Origin: a virus
IMG/VR virus record: IMGVR_UViG_3300029448_000246
Location: 1-30,683 of that record
DNA length: 30,683 bases
Reading direction: 5' to 3' (one strand)
The translations under genes and the position numbers were made by a program. This document shows positions 7,163 through 14,104 of the stretch, one piece after another; positions within the stretch are counted from its first letter, which is position 1, and every line of letters starts with the position of its first letter. The notes below the pieces were generated by a model. That model was not told where the DNA came from and did not search any database. It saw only the letters and a list, made by a program, of their open reading frames with translations.

Positions 7163-7615
7163 ATGGTAATGATAAGACGTAAAACGAAAAAGAAAACTGT
7201 AACAAAAGTAAAAAAACCTAATATGGCGGGAACTTCGTCTGTTATGTCAAAAACTAAAAAGAAAACGAACAGGCCTTCAGCTTCTTCAGCTGCACAAAAA
7301 AATAGAATATTTAATAAAAGAAAACAAAGGTCTGCAAATGATCAGAATCCTTTTACATCTTCTGCAAACCCTTCTGATATACCAAGAAAAACTAGAAAAA
7401 AAAGTATAGTTGATAAAAGTAAACGAGGTGTATCCACGAAAGCTAGAAAAACCCTTAAAGATGGATTTGCTATAGGCGATCAATATGGTAAAGCTTTTGG
7501 TCTAAAAAAAGGTGGTAAAGCCAAGATGATGAAAGCCGGTGGTAAAACTACTAAGTACATGGCTAGAGGTGGTAAAACATCTAAGTATATGTCTAAAGGT
7601 GGTAGAGCCAAGTAG
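7163..7615 (+). CDS. Very basic Lys-rich protein with C-terminal GGK repeats
   Basis: 150 aa, Lys/Arg/Ser-rich throughout and lacking a hydrophobic core. Residues about 117-150 contain imperfect tandem repeats of GGK-x-x-K-Y/M-M-x-x (GGKAKMMKA, GGKTTKYMAR, GGKTSKYMSK, GGRAK). AAAGGAG lies upstream; the ATGs at 7163 and 7169 are both usable. The gene overlaps the next start by one base. It looks like a disordered, DNA-neutralising or virion-interior protein. Function is inferred only from composition. Confidence 0.6.
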   Translation: MVMIRRKTKKKTVTKVKKPNMAGTSSVMSKTKKKTNRPSASSAAQKNRIFNKRKQRSANDQNPFTSSANPSDIPRKTRKKSIVDKSKRGVSTKARKTLKDGFAIGDQYGKAFGLKKGGKAKMMKAGGKTTKYMARGGKTSKYMSKGGRAK

Positions 7616-8283
7616 TGTCGTATCTCATTTCTAATATCCCACACTTTAAGTGTTGGGTGAGGAAAGAGTTCACACACAACCACCAAAAGTATCAAGGAGA
7701 ATTTATTCATGCCTTGGCTTTTGCAGTGAGCACTGTTCCAGACCGTTGTTTAGGATTTCAAGTGGTTTTTACAGGATGTGATGAAGGTCATCCCAATCCT
7801 CATGGTGGTGCTATGTGGGCACGAATACCAATTACGTCTTTAGTCGCAGATACTCCTTACGATGAATGGCCTCCCAATATGCAAACACATTTAGCTCAAC
7901 CTTGGGACTGTTCTAGCCGCAATCATGCCATCATTAAAATGGATCGAATTAGTTCAAGTCCGTGGTTGTGTAAAGTGGATGGAGAGCTCTATAATGGTAA
8001 ATATATGTTTACGGTTGACTATACAGACAGTTACATATCTGATGATCCAGCACAACACAAACAATCACATGTGTTGGAATTAACATCAGGACCTTATAAA
8101 GGTTGCATTGTAGCTTTACCAAACAATCGTGTACGTGTATCTAATCCTGCACTATGGGTTGTTGGAGAAGGACCACCAGACTTTGTACCGTCACAGTGGG
8201 AACACTCAGCAGAACAACACGATAGTTATATGGATTGGGAAAACACATTTAATAATTTGTATTCAGATAAGGACAAAAAATGA
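7615..8283 (+). CDS. Conserved phage protein of unknown function (WVRKEF-type)
   Basis: 222 aa from a GTG that shares one base with the preceding TAG. Unlike its neighbours it is a normal globular, mildly acidic protein. It opens with FKCWVRKEFTHNHQKYQGEF and has phrases such as GGAMWARIPITSL, QPWDCSSRNHAII and GKYMFTVDYTDSY. I recall similar proteins in many marine phages with no assigned role. Several His/Cys residues (GCDEGHPNPHGG) could bind metal. It overlaps the next gene by four bases (ATGA). Confidence 0.62.
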   Translation: MSYLISNIPHFKCWVRKEFTHNHQKYQGEFIHALAFAVSTVPDRCLGFQVVFTGCDEGHPNPHGGAMWARIPITSLVADTPYDEWPPNMQTHLAQPWDCSSRNHAIIKMDRISSSPWLCKVDGELYNGKYMFTVDYTDSYISDDPAQHKQSHVLELTSGPYKGCIVALPNNRVRVSNPALWVVGEGPPDFVPSQWEHSAEQHDSYMDWENTFNNLYSDKDKK

Positions 8284-8648
8284 GTGAAGAAACTAAAAAA
8301 TTTAAATATAAACGAAAACCAAATCTTAAAGAAAAACTCGTTAGAAAATTTCACAAAGCAATAGGAAATGAAAATAAGTTTACTAAAGCTATTGGTTTAG
8401 AAGAAGGAGAATTGGTTGACAAACAAGCCGAGGCATATAATAAAATTTTTGGTCGGGATATGTTTATTGAGAGGGCAAAAGAACTAGATAACTTAGAAAA
8501 ATTTGGGACACGTCCAAACTTAATGCAATTAAATAAAAGAAAGAAAAAAAATAAAGACTCTAAAGCTGGTGGTGGTAAAGTAGGTAGTAAATTTTTTACT
8601 GGTGGTTCTGTTCATGCCTCATTCGGCAAAGAGTTTGACGATAGGTAA
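8280..8648 (+). CDS. Lys-rich hypothetical protein with GGGKVGSKFF tail
   Basis: 122 aa. The first 90 residues are charged and helical; the end carries SKAGGGKVGSKFFTGGSVHASFGKEF. The AGGGKV piece recurs in the protein at 6093-6425 (KAGGGKV). It is coupled to the previous gene through ATGA and ends two bases before the neck-protein start. The role is unknown; a virion component is plausible from position. Confidence 0.55.
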   Translation: MSEETKKFKYKRKPNLKEKLVRKFHKAIGNENKFTKAIGLEEGELVDKQAEAYNKIFGRDMFIERAKELDNLEKFGTRPNLMQLNKRKKKNKDSKAGGGKVGSKFFTGGSVHASFGKEFDDR

Positions 8649-8650
8649 AC

Positions 8651-9343
8651 ATGGGAACTTCTGGAACAACAGCTTTTAATTTAGATGTAGCCGACGTAAT
8701 CGAAGAAGCATTTTCTATGATTGGTGGTGAACAGGCTTTAGGGTTTGAACCCATTGAAGCTAGACGAACTTTAAATCTATTGCTTATTGATTGGATGAAT
8801 CGTGGTATCTTGTTATGGAAACAAAACATTGCCACTCTAGATATTACGGCGGGAACCGAAAGTTATACATTACCAACATCATTAATTGACATTACTGAAA
8901 TTGTACATAGAACAGTTGATGGTACGACAACAACGGATCTAGCTTTAACAAGAATTAGTATGGAAGAATATATAAGATTAACATCTAAGTCTCAGCAAAG
9001 TCGTCCTACTCAATATGCAATTAATAGACTAAGAGATGCTGCTCAGTTGTATCTATGGCCAACACCTAATGCAACGACAACAAGTGGTACTCCTATTCTT
9101 CAATATTTTAGTTTTAACAAAGTAGAAGACATCAATAAATCAAATGAAGATGTTGATATACCGTTTCGTTTTCTACCCTGTTTAGCAACAGGACTTGCTT
9201 ATAAAATGTCTATTAAAAGAGAGGGCATTACAGCCGACCGAGCAGTCATGTTAAAACAGATGTATGAAGAAGAATTAACTTCAGCAATGTATGCAGATAA
9301 AGAACGTGCTAGTCTTTTGATTAAGCCGTCCTTTAGGTTATAA
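8651..9343 (+). CDS. P22 gp4-like tail accessory / head-to-tail adaptor protein
   Basis: 230 aa. The N-terminal region TAFNLDVADVIEEAFSMIGG, then ARRTLNLLLIDWMNRGILLW and a strand pair ending in ESYTLPTSLIDI, is typical of the gp4-like tail accessory family. These proteins bind below the portal and seal packaged DNA in short-tailed phages. The length (about 230 versus roughly 166 in P22) fits marine relatives, which have a longer C-terminal helical part. It opens the neck/tail module. Confidence 0.75.
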   Translation: MGTSGTTAFNLDVADVIEEAFSMIGGEQALGFEPIEARRTLNLLLIDWMNRGILLWKQNIATLDITAGTESYTLPTSLIDITEIVHRTVDGTTTTDLALTRISMEEYIRLTSKSQQSRPTQYAINRLRDAAQLYLWPTPNATTTSGTPILQYFSFNKVEDINKSNEDVDIPFRFLPCLATGLAYKMSIKREGITADRAVMLKQMYEEELTSAMYADKERASLLIKPSFRL

Positions 9344-9351
9344 TCAAGATT

Positions 9352-9624
9352 ATGGCAAAAGGTAAATATGCATATTTTATCTGTGACCGATCTGGATTTA
9401 GGTTTAAATATTCTGAAAGAATACGAGAACCATCTGGACTGATTGTCGGTGCTTCTGAGACTGATGGACGATATAATATAATTGATCATCCACAAAATCA
9501 TTCTCCGAATGTTTCTGATAATCAAAACTTACGGGATGCTCGTCCAAATCTACCAGTATTAGCAACAACTGGAGATGCAGGATGGACTCCAGACGATTCA
9601 ACTTTTACTAAACGAGGTAACTAA
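9352..9624 (+). CDS. Small conserved phage protein (CDRSGFRFKYSE)
   Basis: 90 aa. The opening AYFICDRSGFRFKYSE, followed by a short Leu/Val phrase and a Pro/Asn/Asp-rich tail, is a family I recall beside tail genes in many phages, with no proven function. It lies in the neck region between the gp4-like protein and a virion protein. The single CDRSG cysteine and aromatic residues suggest a small beta fold. A structural role is inferred. Confidence 0.6.
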   Translation: MAKGKYAYFICDRSGFRFKYSERIREPSGLIVGASETDGRYNIIDHPQNHSPNVSDNQNLRDARPNLPVLATTGDAGWTPDDSTFTKRGN

Positions 9625-9626
9625 CT

Positions 9627-10064
9627 ATGGCCATTACACAAGCTGTCTGTAATTCTTTTAAAACAGAAGTATTACAAGAAGGACATAATCTAAAAACCGA
9701 TACAATAAAGATTGCATTGTTTACAAGTGCAGCTTCTTTATCTGCCGGCACAACTGCTTATTCTACAAGTAACGAAGTAGTATCAAGTGGTTCTTATGCT
9801 CCGGGTGGAGGAACTCTTGCAGGTGCAACTATTTCATTAGGAGCTACATCAGCTTCGGGTGGTACAGCTATTATTGATTTTACAGATAAGTCTTTTACAA
9901 GTACAACATTCTCAGTTAGAGGAGCTTTAATTTATAATTCATCCAACAGTAATAAAGCTATTGCTGTGTTAAATTTTGGGTCTGATAAAGTATCGACTAA
10001 CGGTACATTTACAATATCATTCCCAGCTGCTGCTGCATCAACTGCTATTATTACACTTTCTTAA
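9627..10064 (+). CDS. Small virion structural protein (MAITQAVCNSFK family)
   Basis: 145 aa. It starts MAITQAVCNSFKTEVLQEG and continues with TDTIKIALFTSAASL, a Ser/Gly/Thr-rich beta domain and FSVRGALIYNSSN and AVLNFGSDK. This is a common family in marine and other tailed phages, usually reported as a virion protein. The all-beta pattern fits a decoration or tail-surface protein. Two bases separate it from the preceding gene. Confidence 0.68.
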   Translation: MAITQAVCNSFKTEVLQEGHNLKTDTIKIALFTSAASLSAGTTAYSTSNEVVSSGSYAPGGGTLAGATISLGATSASGGTAIIDFTDKSFTSTTFSVRGALIYNSSNSNKAIAVLNFGSDKVSTNGTFTISFPAAAASTAIITLS

Positions 10065-10081
10065 TTTACAGGCTTTAAATA

Positions 10082-11065
10082 ATGTCTGTGGTTACAAGTG
10101 GATACAGTAGAAATGCATATGGTACCGGTGCTTGGAATAGAAGTGTCGTTGATCAATCTGTATCAGCTACACGAGTAAGTTTGCAATCTACAGTTCGTTC
10201 TGTAGGTATCTCGATTGCAGGCACTCATTTTGTCACCGGCAATAATATAACGTCAACCGTTCGTTCTGTTGCTATATCAATTGACTCACCTGTACAAGTA
10301 ACCGGAACACCAGTTAGCTTTACTCAAAGAAATGCAACTGTTAATCTTGTACAAACGGTTAATGCTACACGAGCACCCGTTAGTTTTGTAAGTCGTTCAG
10401 CCGAAGCTATTATTGGAGCTTTTGGCAAACCCACATCACTATCATCAAGCTTAACAGTAAGAAATGCATCAGCTGTATCGGGTCCGTTTGTAAATGTTAC
10501 AAGAGTTCCTGTGTCATTTACACTAAGAAACACGGCTCAAGGAGCAGGAGCTAACGTCGTATTTTACCCAGCTAAAACATTTAAAGTTACAGTAAAAAGT
10601 GTAGGAGGAGCTAACAAATACTTTATTGATGGAAAACAACAATATGGACTTAACTTATTTAAACGAAACAATTTATATATCTTTGACCAATCTGACAGCA
10701 CAAATTCTGGGCATCCTTTACGACTCAGTTTAACATCAAACGGCACTCATAGTGGAGGTGATCCTTTTACAGCTAATGTACAAACAGTTGGCACACCGGG
10801 ATCAGCTGGAGCTTATACTTCAGTATTTGTTTTGGTAGACGGTCCAACAAGTTTATACTATTATTGTTCAAGTCACTCTGGCATGGGAGGAGCTTTAAAT
10901 TTCCAACCTGCAATAATTGGAGGACTCGGATCTTTAGGAATAGCTGGAGATAGTAATTTAGTTGCAACTGGTGTATCAGCTAGATTTAGTGTTAGAGTAA
11001 GAGGTATATGGACACCGAAGGTATTTGGTGGTACAAACGAAATATGGAAAGCTAAACGATTATGA
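10082..11065 (+). CDS. Repeat-bearing virion protein with cupredoxin-like domain
   Basis: 327 aa. Residues about 25-160 hold five or six imperfect beta repeats built around TR-x-VSFT-x-RNA (for example TRAPVSFVSRSA, TRVPVSFTLRNT). Residues about 165-275 form a second domain with GHPLRLS (His211), PGSAGAYTSVFVLV and YYYCSSHSGMGG (Cys262, His265, Met268). This His...Cys-x2-His-x2-Met order is that of type-1 copper proteins. The C-terminus is beta-rich. A virion surface or tail role follows from the neighbours; copper binding is unproven. It overlaps the next gene by four bases (ATGA). Confidence 0.62.
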   Translation: MSVVTSGYSRNAYGTGAWNRSVVDQSVSATRVSLQSTVRSVGISIAGTHFVTGNNITSTVRSVAISIDSPVQVTGTPVSFTQRNATVNLVQTVNATRAPVSFVSRSAEAIIGAFGKPTSLSSSLTVRNASAVSGPFVNVTRVPVSFTLRNTAQGAGANVVFYPAKTFKVTVKSVGGANKYFIDGKQQYGLNLFKRNNLYIFDQSDSTNSGHPLRLSLTSNGTHSGGDPFTANVQTVGTPGSAGAYTSVFVLVDGPTSLYYYCSSHSGMGGALNFQPAIIGGLGSLGIAGDSNLVATGVSARFSVRVRGIWTPKVFGGTNEIWKAKRL

Positions 11066-11721
11066 GCACAACATACAATTTATTAGTTAATAGAATTAAA
11101 GTAACATCTGAAAATGATGAACCTGATTTTAATGCAGAGATACAACATTTTATATCGAGAGCAGAAGCTCGATTAATACGAGAGATTGACAGCTATGGAG
11201 TTGTTCAATATTCAACCTCTAATTTAACTAGTGGTGATCCTTTTATAACCAAACCTAACAATACATTAATTATTAAAAATTTAAATATAGTACGAGATGG
11301 AACTCGAATTAATCTATTACAAAAAACAGATGAGTTTCTAAATGATTACTGGCCACAAAGAACAAGCACAGGCATTCCAAGATATTATGCTAACTTTGGA
11401 TTTGATCGATTATTAATAGCTCCAACTCCTGTATCAGCTTTTAATTGTGAGATGTCTTACATCGTTCAACCCACGGCTGCAACGTCAGTTCACCAAGAGA
11501 ATTTCTTTACCGAATATTGTTCTAATGGTTTGTTCTATGCTAGTATGAAGGAAGCTTGTATGTTTATGAAAAATTATACAGGTTCTCAGGCATGGGAACA
11601 AGAATATCAAAGAGCCTTTACTGATTTATTAAATGAGTCTAGGAGAACAAGACAAGATGATATGAGAAATAATGCATCTCCTGCCGGAGGAGATAACACA
11701 TTAGTAAAAGGAAGTAATTAA
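11062..11721 (+). CDS. Phage head-tail adaptor (SU10-adaptor-like)
   Basis: 219 aa. A helical N-terminus includes FNAEIQHFISRAEARLIREID, then a strand region (LIIKNLNIVRDGTRINLLQKTDEFLNDYWP, residues about 70-100), a beta insertion and a helical C-terminus. This order is that of the adaptor proteins that form a ring under the portal in podovirus-type phages. Together with the gp4-like protein it would build the neck. The C-terminal tail (Asn/Gly-rich) is probably disordered. Translation is coupled to the previous gene. Confidence 0.68.
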   Translation: MSTTYNLLVNRIKVTSENDEPDFNAEIQHFISRAEARLIREIDSYGVVQYSTSNLTSGDPFITKPNNTLIIKNLNIVRDGTRINLLQKTDEFLNDYWPQRTSTGIPRYYANFGFDRLLIAPTPVSAFNCEMSYIVQPTAATSVHQENFFTEYCSNGLFYASMKEACMFMKNYTGSQAWEQEYQRAFTDLLNESRRTRQDDMRNNASPAGGDNTLVKGSN

Positions 11722-11723
11722 TT

Positions 11724-12662
11724 ATGTCTAGTAGTTATTCAACACGATTAAGATTAGAAAAACAAGGTGATGGTGATAATGCTAACACTTGGGGTGCTCG
11801 TTTAAATACCAATGTTATCGACATGGTGGACGAGGCTGTAGGTGGTGTTGTCGTTGTTAGTACAACAGGAGGCAGTACAACTTTATCAGCAAACGATGGA
11901 TCGGCTGATCAATCAAGAAATGCAGTATTAAGATTTGAGGGAACACTAGGTTCAGCAGCAACCATTATAATACCGTCAGCCGAAAAAACATATTATGTAG
12001 ATAATGCAACATCAGGTGCTTATGCTTTAACCTTACGTACTGCTGTAACTAATGCAGGAACAGCCGTGCCACAAGGTGGTAAAATGGCGATCTACTCAAA
12101 CGGAGTCAACACAAGAGCAGCTTTAGATAATACAGGTATTGGGTCTTATCCAACAACAGGTGGTACAATTAACGGTAACGTAAAAGTTTCCGGTACAGTT
12201 ACAGCTACGAGTTATACTGGATCAAGAATAACAGTAACAAGTATTGGTGCTTCTACTATTGACACAACGAATCTATTTGCAACAACAGCTTTAGTTGTAA
12301 GTGCTACGACAGCAAAAGGTAAACAACTGAGATTAACAGGAGCTGCAATTGCTGACATTGTTTCATTAACGGATGCAACATCCATAACAGTTAACCTTAA
12401 CGATGCTCAAAACTTTGAAGTAAAACTTGGAGGCTCTAGAACATTAGCTGCTCCAACCAATGTTCAAGCTGGACAGACAGGATCCTTCTTTATTGTTCAA
12501 GACGGTACTGGATCAAGGACTTTATCATTTAATTCAATTTATGATTTCCCGGCGGCTACGGCTCCAACGTTATCAACAAGTGCAGATGCTGTTGATCGTT
12601 TGGACTACATTGTCCGTACCAGTTCTTCAATACATATGGTCGCATCCTTAAACGTAAGTTAG
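11724..12662 (+). CDS. Tail fibre-like protein, first of a homologous pair
   Basis: 312 aa, Thr/Ser/Gly/Ala-rich and all beta by pattern. The N-terminus has the attachment-type motif RLRLEKQGDGDNANTWGARLN followed by VIDMVDEAVGG, common at the base of marine phage fibres. The C-terminal half has a small domain with VNLNDAQNFEVKLGG and QDGTGSRTLSF. Its homologue lies at 17222-18193 with the same start and end motifs. Base use differs sharply: about 30 CpG here against one in the homologue. It is probably a tail fibre or fibre adaptor. Confidence 0.7.
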   Translation: MSSSYSTRLRLEKQGDGDNANTWGARLNTNVIDMVDEAVGGVVVVSTTGGSTTLSANDGSADQSRNAVLRFEGTLGSAATIIIPSAEKTYYVDNATSGAYALTLRTAVTNAGTAVPQGGKMAIYSNGVNTRAALDNTGIGSYPTTGGTINGNVKVSGTVTATSYTGSRITVTSIGASTIDTTNLFATTALVVSATTAKGKQLRLTGAAIADIVSLTDATSITVNLNDAQNFEVKLGGSRTLAAPTNVQAGQTGSFFIVQDGTGSRTLSFNSIYDFPAATAPTLSTSADAVDRLDYIVRTSSSIHMVASLNVS

Positions 12663-12669
12663 GAAACAC

Positions 12670-14103
12670 ATGGTATTTAGTAATACATTATTAGCTGGCT
12701 CTTCTGCACAAGGAGGTAGTGTACATTCAATAGACCAATCAATTAGATTTAATAATGATGATGATGCTTATATGTCAAGAACTCAAGACACAGCAGATAG
12801 TAAAAGAAAATTAACTTTTTCTTGGTGGATGAAAATAGGTTCATCTACAGGTACAGAAAGATGCATAATTTCAGCAGGTGCAAGTTCACGATTTATGGTT
12901 AGATTTAATACAAGTGATAAACTTACATTTAGATTAACAAATGGAACAACTGAAAAAACAATGACAACTGATATGGTGTTTAGAGATAATAGTGCATGGT
13001 ATCACTGTGTATGGTCACCAGATTGTACTGGGGGTATAAGTAGTGATTTTTCAAAATTTTATGTAAATGGTGCAAGAGTTACAATGACAGGAACACAGCC
13101 AAGTGCAGATACTGATTTTGCAGGATATGGTGATGGTTCAACAATGGCTATATCATCTCTTGCCCATTCATTAAGTGTACAAGAGTTTGATGGATATTTA
13201 GCTGAAATGGTTTTAATTGATGGAACTGCACTAGACCCATCTAGCTTTGGTGAATACAACTCATCTAATATTTGGATTCCCAAAGATGTAAGTGGTTTAA
13301 CATTTGGTACTAATGGTTTTCATATTGATGGTAGAGATGCATCTGATTTAGGAGATGATGAGTCTGGAAATGGTAATGATTTCACAACAAGTGGTCTTGC
13401 AACACATGACCAAATGGCAGATACACCTACAAATAATCATGCAGTGATGAATCTTCTTGATACTCGTACCACTGCTAACTGGACTGCAAGTAATGGAAAT
13501 TTAGATGTATACTGGCAAGGAAATAGTTATCCTAATCCATTATTTTCTACTCTTTCCATGCCAGCAACAGGTAAATGGTATTTTGAAATAGAATTTGATA
13601 CAGATGGTTCTGGTAATGTTCTTACTAATCAAAATATGCGAATTGGATTAATGAGAGAAGATATTAATGCTGCCTATGTTGAAGCAAATGCATCAACAGA
13701 TTTAACTACCAGTTCAACTTCACCTGAAATTATTCTTGTTTTAGGTAATGCAGGAAACTCTTGTCAACTTAAAGGCATGGGTAGTAACATTTATAATGTT
13801 GGAGGAAGTATATCAGCAGGAGATAGAATTAATTTTGCAAGAGAGGGTGCTAATTTATGGATTGGTAAAAATGGTACTTATTATAATAGTGGTAATCCTG
13901 CAACGGGTTCTAATCCAACTTTATCAAATTTACAGTTAGAAGGGTATAGAGCCAATATGCATTGGTCAACTGGTAATACAAGTGCAAATTGTATCGTAAA
14001 AGCATACTTTGGTGCAGATAAATCTATTGGCAGTGGTACTGGATTTAACGATACAGTTCCAAGTGGTTTTTTAGCATTGAACACAACAAACTTAGGAAGT
14101 TAA
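12670..14103 (+). CDS. LamG/SPRY-like adhesin (tail fibre, short paralogue)
   Basis: 477 aa. Residues about 25-215 form a concanavalin/LamG-like jelly roll (LTFSWWMKIGSS, AWYHCVW, FDGYLAEMVLIDG). GNGNDFTTSGLATHDQ links it to a second beta sandwich, SPRY-like, at about 260-465 (GKWYFEIEFDTDG, INFAREGANLWIGKNG). It ends at VPSGFLALNTTNLGS. The next gene repeats this architecture and adds a third domain. Such proteins bind glycans or receptors and are usually surface fibres. CpG is already scarce here (six by hand count). Confidence 0.72.
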   Translation: MVFSNTLLAGSSAQGGSVHSIDQSIRFNNDDDAYMSRTQDTADSKRKLTFSWWMKIGSSTGTERCIISAGASSRFMVRFNTSDKLTFRLTNGTTEKTMTTDMVFRDNSAWYHCVWSPDCTGGISSDFSKFYVNGARVTMTGTQPSADTDFAGYGDGSTMAISSLAHSLSVQEFDGYLAEMVLIDGTALDPSSFGEYNSSNIWIPKDVSGLTFGTNGFHIDGRDASDLGDDESGNGNDFTTSGLATHDQMADTPTNNHAVMNLLDTRTTANWTASNGNLDVYWQGNSYPNPLFSTLSMPATGKWYFEIEFDTDGSGNVLTNQNMRIGLMREDINAAYVEANASTDLTTSSTSPEIILVLGNAGNSCQLKGMGSNIYNVGGSISAGDRINFAREGANLWIGKNGTYYNSGNPATGSNPTLSNLQLEGYRANMHWSTGNTSANCIVKAYFGADKSIGSGTGFNDTVPSGFLALNTTNLGS

Positions 14104-14104
14104 T

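Noticed and set aside
9199-9525. Minus-strand 108-codon frame over the gp4-like gene end
   Set aside because: It spans the junction of two well-supported + strand genes and has no recognisable features.
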